A stretch of 64,000 nt of DNA, from the NCBI RefSeq assembly GCF_001399675.1, contig NZ_LJCO01000058.1, forward strand, positions 30,468 through 94,467. The letters run 5' to 3'. This document shows positions 60,172 to 64,000 of the stretch, in pieces (positions within the stretch are counted from its first letter, which is position 1; each line of letters opens with the position of its first letter). Made by a program: the position numbers and the translations under genes. The notes beneath the pieces are model-generated. The model did not search any database, was not told the origin of the DNA, and saw only the letters and a program-made list of their open reading frames with translations. The stretch comes from Paenalicyclobacillus ferrooxydans (GTDB lineage Bacteria; Bacillota; Bacilli; Alicyclobacillales; Alicyclobacillaceae).

Positions 60172-61356
60172 ATGAACACAGCGGATGTTGTGATTGTCGG
60201 AGCGGGTGTGAATGGTCTGAGTACGGCATTTCACCTTGCGAAAGCGGGCGTGAAACGAGTTGTTGTCGTAGAGCGGAGCCACTTGGCAGCTGGAGCGAGC
60301 GGCAAGTCTGGAGCCCTCGTGCGAATGCATTATACGAATGAGCCAGAAACAAGGCTTGCGATTGAAAGCTTCAAGTATTTTAGCAACTGGAGTGACATGG
60401 TTGGCGGGGATTGTGGGCTGAAGCAGGTCGGCCTGCTTGTCTTTACGCCCCCCGAATACCACCATCATCTTGAACACAACGTGGCCATGCAACAGAGGCT
60501 CGGTGCCAACGCACACATTTTGAAAGCAGAAGACGTGAGTCAGGTTGACCCGCATGTCTGGTGCGGTGACGTCACCCACGTTGCCTATGAACCAGACTCC
60601 GGGTACGCTGATCCGAATGCCACGGCTTTCTCGTTTGCCACAGCCGCAGCACATCTTGGCGTAGAGTTTCGACTAGATACCACCGTCACGAAAATATTGA
60701 CGAAGGAAGGCAAGGTCACTGGTGTCGAGACAAGTGATGGTCCGATTGCGGCACCTGTCGTTCTTGTTGCGGCCGGAGCCTGGGCAAACGATCTGCTCAT
60801 GCCGCTTGGCATCGACCTCGGGACCCGTCCCGCGTTGGCCAGAGTCACGCTGTTCCGTTGGCCGCCAGAGCATTCGTCAACACATATGACGTACATTGAT
60901 CACATCGCGCATACGTGGATCCGACCGGAGGGAGAGAGCAGAACACTGATTGGTGCTGAATTTGGTATTCGCCGTGACGCAGATCCCCATCAGTTTTCTG
61001 AAGCGGTCGATCAGGATTACATCAATTTATGCAGAGAGCAACTGGTTCGCCGATTCCCTGTCATGCGTCACAGCACCATGCGTGGAAACTGGGCGGGTAT
61101 CTTGATGGAGAGCCCGGACTCACGTCCAATTATCGATCAGATGCCGCAGTACGAGGGGCTCTTTTGCATGACAGGCGACAGCGGGACGTCTTTCAAGACC
61201 AGCCCGGCGATTGGCAAGTGCCTGTCTGAATGGATTACGGAAGGTCAGACAACGACAGTTGATCTTACACCATTTCGATCAACCCGATTTGCCGAAGGCA
61301 AGCCTTGGGTTGATGAATTCGATTACGGTTTGCGAAACTTAACGATCTCGAGGTAA
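60172..61356 (+). CDS. DadA/SoxB-like FAD amino-acid oxidoreductase
   Basis: A 394-residue flavoenzyme. ATG 60172 is best placed after GGAGGTGG; ATG 60169 is too close. VVIVGAGVNGLSTAFHLAKAG is the FAD motif, GASGKSGALVRMHYTNEPET the substrate region, MTGDSGTSFKTSPAIGKCLSEW the C-terminal FAD site. The final RFAEGKPWV resembles SoxB, the beta subunit of heterotetrameric sarcosine oxidase, and DadA. No alpha, gamma or delta subunits are present, so it may work alone. Confidence 0.92.
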   Translation: MNTADVVIVGAGVNGLSTAFHLAKAGVKRVVVVERSHLAAGASGKSGALVRMHYTNEPETRLAIESFKYFSNWSDMVGGDCGLKQVGLLVFTPPEYHHHLEHNVAMQQRLGANAHILKAEDVSQVDPHVWCGDVTHVAYEPDSGYADPNATAFSFATAAAHLGVEFRLDTTVTKILTKEGKVTGVETSDGPIAAPVVLVAAGAWANDLLMPLGIDLGTRPALARVTLFRWPPEHSSTHMTYIDHIAHTWIRPEGESRTLIGAEFGIRRDADPHQFSEAVDQDYINLCREQLVRRFPVMRHSTMRGNWAGILMESPDSRPIIDQMPQYEGLFCMTGDSGTSFKTSPAIGKCLSEWITEGQTTTVDLTPFRSTRFAEGKPWVDEFDYGLRNLTISR

Positions 61357-61384
61357 CGAGGTGCCTTTAACAACTGTTTTACCT

Positions 61385-61439
61385 AGTCACACATGAGTCA
61401 CACATGAGTCACACATGAGTCACACATGAGTCACACATG
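61385..61439. repeat. 11-bp perfect tandem repeat, five copies
   Basis: Five exact AGTCACACATG units directly downstream of the amine oxidase operon. Confidence 0.96.
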
Positions 61440-61465
61440 AGAAATACATCCGTTATACAGGCGAA

Positions 61466-61506
61466 TCCCCCGTACCGCAAACGATTCTAAGTTGCGGTGC
61501 GGGGGA
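61466..61506 (+). terminator. Terminator hairpin of the amine oxidase operon
   Basis: TCCCCCGTACCGCAA and TTGCGGTGCGGGGGA form a 15-base stem with one mismatch and an 11-base loop. A poor T-run (CTCTGATT) follows. Confidence 0.65.
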
Positions 61507-61734
61507 CTCTGATTAGGTTGCCAGACGCAGACTCTATTCCCTTGTCATTCCTTGTTGCCTGTTTATAGGAAAACAGCCTTAGTTCGCCTTGATCCAGGAT
61601 CACGTCGCGTGATTGGGAGGCAGTCGCGTGTTTACTCACTAGGGGCGCTAAATTAAAGGAAGGCACAGGTGGTTGGCCATTGGAGTCGTGGCGAAAATTG
61701 TTCTGTTCCAGGGTACACGTTGCGGGATAGCAAC

Positions 61735-61850
61735 GTTTACGCATGAGCTTGCCGAGGTCTGGGTGGTGTTTACGCATGAGCTTGCCGAGGTCTGGGTGGT
61801 GTTTTCGCATGTGCTTTCTGATGTCAGGGTCCTGGTCCTGTTTACGCATG
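61735..61850. repeat. 33-bp tandem repeat, three copies plus a partial
   Basis: Copies at 61735, 61768 and 61801 and a remnant at 61840; each has GTTTACGCATGAGCTTGCCG and AGGTCTGGGTG. The rest of 61507-61734 and 61851-61965 contains no supported gene. Confidence 0.92.
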
Positions 61851-61965
61851 TGCCTCCAGAGAGTCAGAATCCTGTCGGACGGAGAAAAGAGAAGGGGGAG
61901 TGGTATCGGATCGAGGGGATTGTGAGGCCACAAGGCATCACACCTTTCCCGAAACAACTCCCTGT

Positions 61966-62124
61966 TTACGAAATGTTTTTTTGGCTTTGTAAACGCTTTA
62001 CTTTATTTAATGCCTCAATCGCAACGGACGATACCGTCGGATCGTGGTGCAGGGCCAGCTTCTCTAAGGCCACCAGTAAGACGATGTTCATCTCCCTGAG
62101 TCCAGCGACCTCTGTGTCTGTCAT
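61966..62124 (-). CDS. Small hypothetical protein, 52 residues
   Basis: A short frame with AGGAGGT six bases before ATG 62124 (another ATG at 62130 touches the site). The product is helical and amphipathic: LREMNIVLLVALEKLALHHD, then VSSVAIEALNKVKRLQSQ, without Cys. No family is recognised. It follows the 29-residue membrane peptide gene by 50 bases on the same strand. Confidence 0.65.
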   Translation of the reverse strand: MTDTEVAGLREMNIVLLVALEKLALHHDPTVSSVAIEALNKVKRLQSQKNIS

Positions 62125-62174
62125 ACGCATACCTCCTCTGTCTCTTTCAATATAGCGGAATTTTGAAAGAGATG

Positions 62175-62264
62175 TTACTTGTCGTCCTTTAAAACCCGCG
62201 CTAATACAACTCCGAACACGGCTAATAACGCCAAGCCGGATACCACCACGAAAATTCCAACCAT
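62175..62264 (-). CDS. Single-helix membrane microprotein, 29 residues
   Basis: An ATG eight bases after TAGGAGA opens a 30-codon frame. Residues 2-22 are one hydrophobic helix (GIFVVVSGLALLAVFGVVLA) followed by RVLKDDK, an N-out/C-in membrane peptide pattern like that of small subunits of larger membrane complexes. Its partner is unknown. Confidence 0.6.
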   Translation of the reverse strand: MVGIFVVVSGLALLAVFGVVLARVLKDDK

Positions 62265-62493
62265 GTTTAAATCTCCTATCGTAAAAATTCTCGAACCGTT
62301 AGTAATGTGTCCAGTATAGTCGGTTGTAATCGGATCGCAACCGGAAAATCAAAACAGCGGAGTGGCGTTCCAACGACATACATTTATCTCCAATTGGGCA
62401 ACTTATGTCACGATAGTTAGCTACATTACAGATCGGACATCGATTGGAGTCATGGATTCGAGTCATGGATTGGATAAGAAAAGGGGGAGCGGT

Positions 62494-63042
62494 TTGAAGA
62501 TTTCAATGCAGATACTCATGGCTGGCATCATTTGTTCATTGGCCTTGTCAGGGTGCGGTCGAATGGGAACGACTAATGGTAGTGCTTCAGTCTCAATCAA
62601 TGCGCCTGCAAACAGGTCTGCACTACCACCTGCAAATCCAAGTCACGCAGCAAATAGAGTGGATCCGAATCACCGTACATCGGGGAACGTAACGATGGAT
62701 GGCGAGAAGAATCCAGCATCTGCACAACATACCGAGATCGTAAAGGTCTTGATCAATGAACGCAATGGACTTGAGGTCATTGAGAATGATGCGCATCAAG
62801 GTCTTTGGACTGATGCGTGGAGGACGGTCAGCGTCATGAACGACGACTTTGTCCGGGCCGTTTTACCTGTACTTAGTGCGACGAAGGGAAATACATATGC
62901 AAATGGTGTTCACGGGCAACTCGATGCGCTTCGGAATGCGGTGGAGTCGCGGAATAAGGCCGAGACCTTCAAACTTGTCCAGGTCAATCGTGCGAGCTTA
63001 CATGTCGTAGCGAATGCTCTGGGAGTAAGTCTGCTGAAGTAA
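62494..63042 (+). CDS. Lipoprotein, function unknown
   Basis: A 182-residue exported protein. TTG 62494 follows AGGGGGAG; the frame upstream lacks sites. Lipobox LALSGC (Cys21). A Pro/Asn/Ser-rich linker (~25-80) leads to a helical domain with LINERNGLEVIENDAHQGLW and ALRNAVESRNKAETFKLVQV, likely a four-helix bundle. No family is recognised. Confidence 0.75.
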   Translation: MKISMQILMAGIICSLALSGCGRMGTTNGSASVSINAPANRSALPPANPSHAANRVDPNHRTSGNVTMDGEKNPASAQHTEIVKVLINERNGLEVIENDAHQGLWTDAWRTVSVMNDDFVRAVLPVLSATKGNTYANGVHGQLDALRNAVESRNKAETFKLVQVNRASLHVVANALGVSLLK

Positions 63043-63124
63043 AGCGGATTGTGTAAGGAGCGCTGGTTTCGCGTTGCGGAACGTCTGAGGCAGGCATCTT
63101 GTTTATACGGTAATTACAATGAAG

Positions 63125-63155
63125 AACCCAGTCTCGAAAGGAGACTGGGTTTTGA
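63125..63155 (+). terminator. Terminator after the lipoprotein gene
   Basis: AACCCAGTCTC and GAGACTGGGTT form an 11-pair stem with a five-base loop, followed by TTTG. Confidence 0.85.
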
Positions 63156-63255
63156 ACGATCCGCTGTTTCCCCATGATAGTGCAGCTTTTTATACGGGGG
63201 TAGATCTGTGTCGAACAGACCCCCATCGAAGGCGTCTAGCTGCTTTGTAATGTGT

Positions 63256-63894
63256 TTACTGCCCTGATATAAAATCGGCAGTCAGCTTAGCAACATCAGG
63301 TGTTCCTAGACCGGTTGCGGGGTTATAGATTGTTCCTGCCCTGCCACTGTAATAAAGGTTGTCATTACTGGTCCCCGTCGCATCGAGAGGATTCAGCGGT
63401 GAATTTTTTTGTTGTGCAAAGCGGTAAATCTGTGGATTCCAGAAACCAATCCGCCCGCCATTTGCCGTGTTGATCAATGCAGCGATACCATTCAATTGCG
63501 GCGCCACGAAACTTGTGCCCCCCCAGCCTGCCGACCAATTGGGTAACCCCGCATTTTCATCACTGGTGCCTGAGAACAGGGTACTATAGATGGCATAGCC
63601 CGTGTAGGGGTCTGCGTTCATGGAAAGGTCTGGCATCGCCCGACCACCGTTGCTGTTGCCACCAACGACAGGGGCGTTAGGATTGAAGTTCCAATCCGTA
63701 TTGTTGTCAATTGGTGTAAACCACTTTACTGCACGGAAGTGGTTGATGCCACTGACACCTTGTTGGTAACTCGGTTGCGAGAAGATATCACTGTATCCTC
63801 CGTTGCTGCCACCAAAGTTCTCCTCTGCCCACGTCTTCTCATTCGGGGCGCCAAACTGTTGCCACAGTGGGAACCAATAACATTCCTGTATACG
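63256..63894 (-). pseudogene. Sedolisin (S53, kumamolisin-like) protease, 5'-truncated
   Basis: The minus-strand frame is open from 63894 (after an in-frame TAA at 63895) to the stop at 63256. It encodes GAPNEKTWAEENF, GGSNGGYSDIFSQPSYQQGV, RAMPDLSMNADPYTGY and GWGGTSFVAPQLNGIAALIN. The last holds the catalytic Ser of the SGTSFxxP motif. The pro-domain and the Glu/Asp part of the catalytic site are missing, and sequence upstream of about 63875 no longer resembles the family. An intact sedolisin would extend >300 codons further. It is most simply a gene cut by an insertion or rearrangement. Confidence 0.8.
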
Positions 63895-63987
63895 TTAGTG
63901 AATAGGGTTTGTAGAAATAATAGAGCCTCGCTACGATGAGTGTGTGCCGGGTCATTGCCCTAAAGAACTCATGTAGGAGGCGCTAAT

Positions 63988-64000
63988 ATGAAGTCTAGAC
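63988..64000 (+). CDS. Start of an unidentified gene at the window edge
   Basis: AGGAGG (63975-63980) precedes an ATG by seven bases; only MKSR is visible. Because it lies next to the point where the sedolisin frame is lost, a transposase of an inserted element is possible but unproven. Confidence 0.5.

Noticed and set aside
61487..62155. Open frames of 156 (minus) and 160 (plus) codons
   Set aside because: Both run through the 33-bp repeat, which is a multiple of three and keeps frames open, give repetitive peptides, lack binding sites, and overlap better small genes.

Overview
The window looks like chromosomal DNA of a mesophilic or moderately thermophilic, endospore-forming Firmicute, most likely in or near the Alicyclobacillaceae. 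Reasons: strong AGGAGG-type ribosome binding sites with many GTG and TTG starts; a GerA-type germinant receptor operon, a GerP-like paralogue cluster and a YjcZ-like microprotein (all sporulation markers); a CtaG oxidase-assembly protein; and a kumamolisin-like (sedolisin, S53) protease remnant, a family well known from acidophilic Alicyclobacillus. The genus is inference; no rRNA gene is present.

Layout. 1-9.1 kb: cation efflux, MATE and acetyltransferase genes, an FAD oxidoreductase, a threonine-aldolase-like enzyme, a thioesterase, a peroxiredoxin and a permuted NlpC/P60-type hydrolase. 9.3-13.1 kb: a cytosolic formate dehydrogenase with its DUF1641 partner. 13.1-20.3 kb: a signalling block with a PAS histidine kinase, a c-di-GMP-I riboswitch in front of a chemoreceptor and CheW, a PAS-GGDEF-EAL protein, a chemoreceptor tail fragment and a bacteriohemerythrin. 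20.5-26 kb: NagA, an APH-type kinase, an alkyltransferase-like protein, four GerP-like spore proteins, a YjcZ-like microprotein and a polysaccharide deacetylase. 26-30 kb: a polar amino-acid ABC importer preceded by a c-di-AMP riboswitch. 31-38.9 kb: a gerB-gerA-gerC operon, an asparaginase, a lipoprotein and ctaG. 38.9-43.3 kb: a SAM-I riboswitch with terminator that leads only into a 134-bp repeat array and a 70-residue orphan ORF, then a DUF1275 protein and a MarR/EmrB-type pair with a perfect operator palindrome. 43.8-48.6 kb: a second multidrug MFS pump, a serine hydrolase and an SH3-NlpC/P60 endopeptidase. 48.7-54.3 kb: a ribose/nucleoside salvage cluster (ribokinase, nucleoside hydrolase, sugar symporter, GlpX, RpiA). 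54.4-55.1 kb: a 135-bp repeat array related to the first. 55.2-61.4 kb: three FAD amine oxidases, an MFS importer and an IclR regulator, a likely N-methylated amine or amino-acid catabolic island. 62-64 kb: two overlooked microproteins, a lipoprotein, and a sedolisin remnant next to a gene start at the window edge.

Three nucleotide-type signals (c-di-GMP, c-di-AMP, SAM) are read by riboswitches within 25 kb. The second global feature is the intergenic DNA: most gaps carry a short perfect or near-perfect tandem repeat with its own unit sequence and length (9, 10, 11, 12, 13, 14, 15, 33, 35, 36, 42, 44, 134 or 135 bp), often touching a stop codon. The two large arrays share an inverted TAAGTCG...CGACTTA motif and are the strongest candidate for something undescribed.
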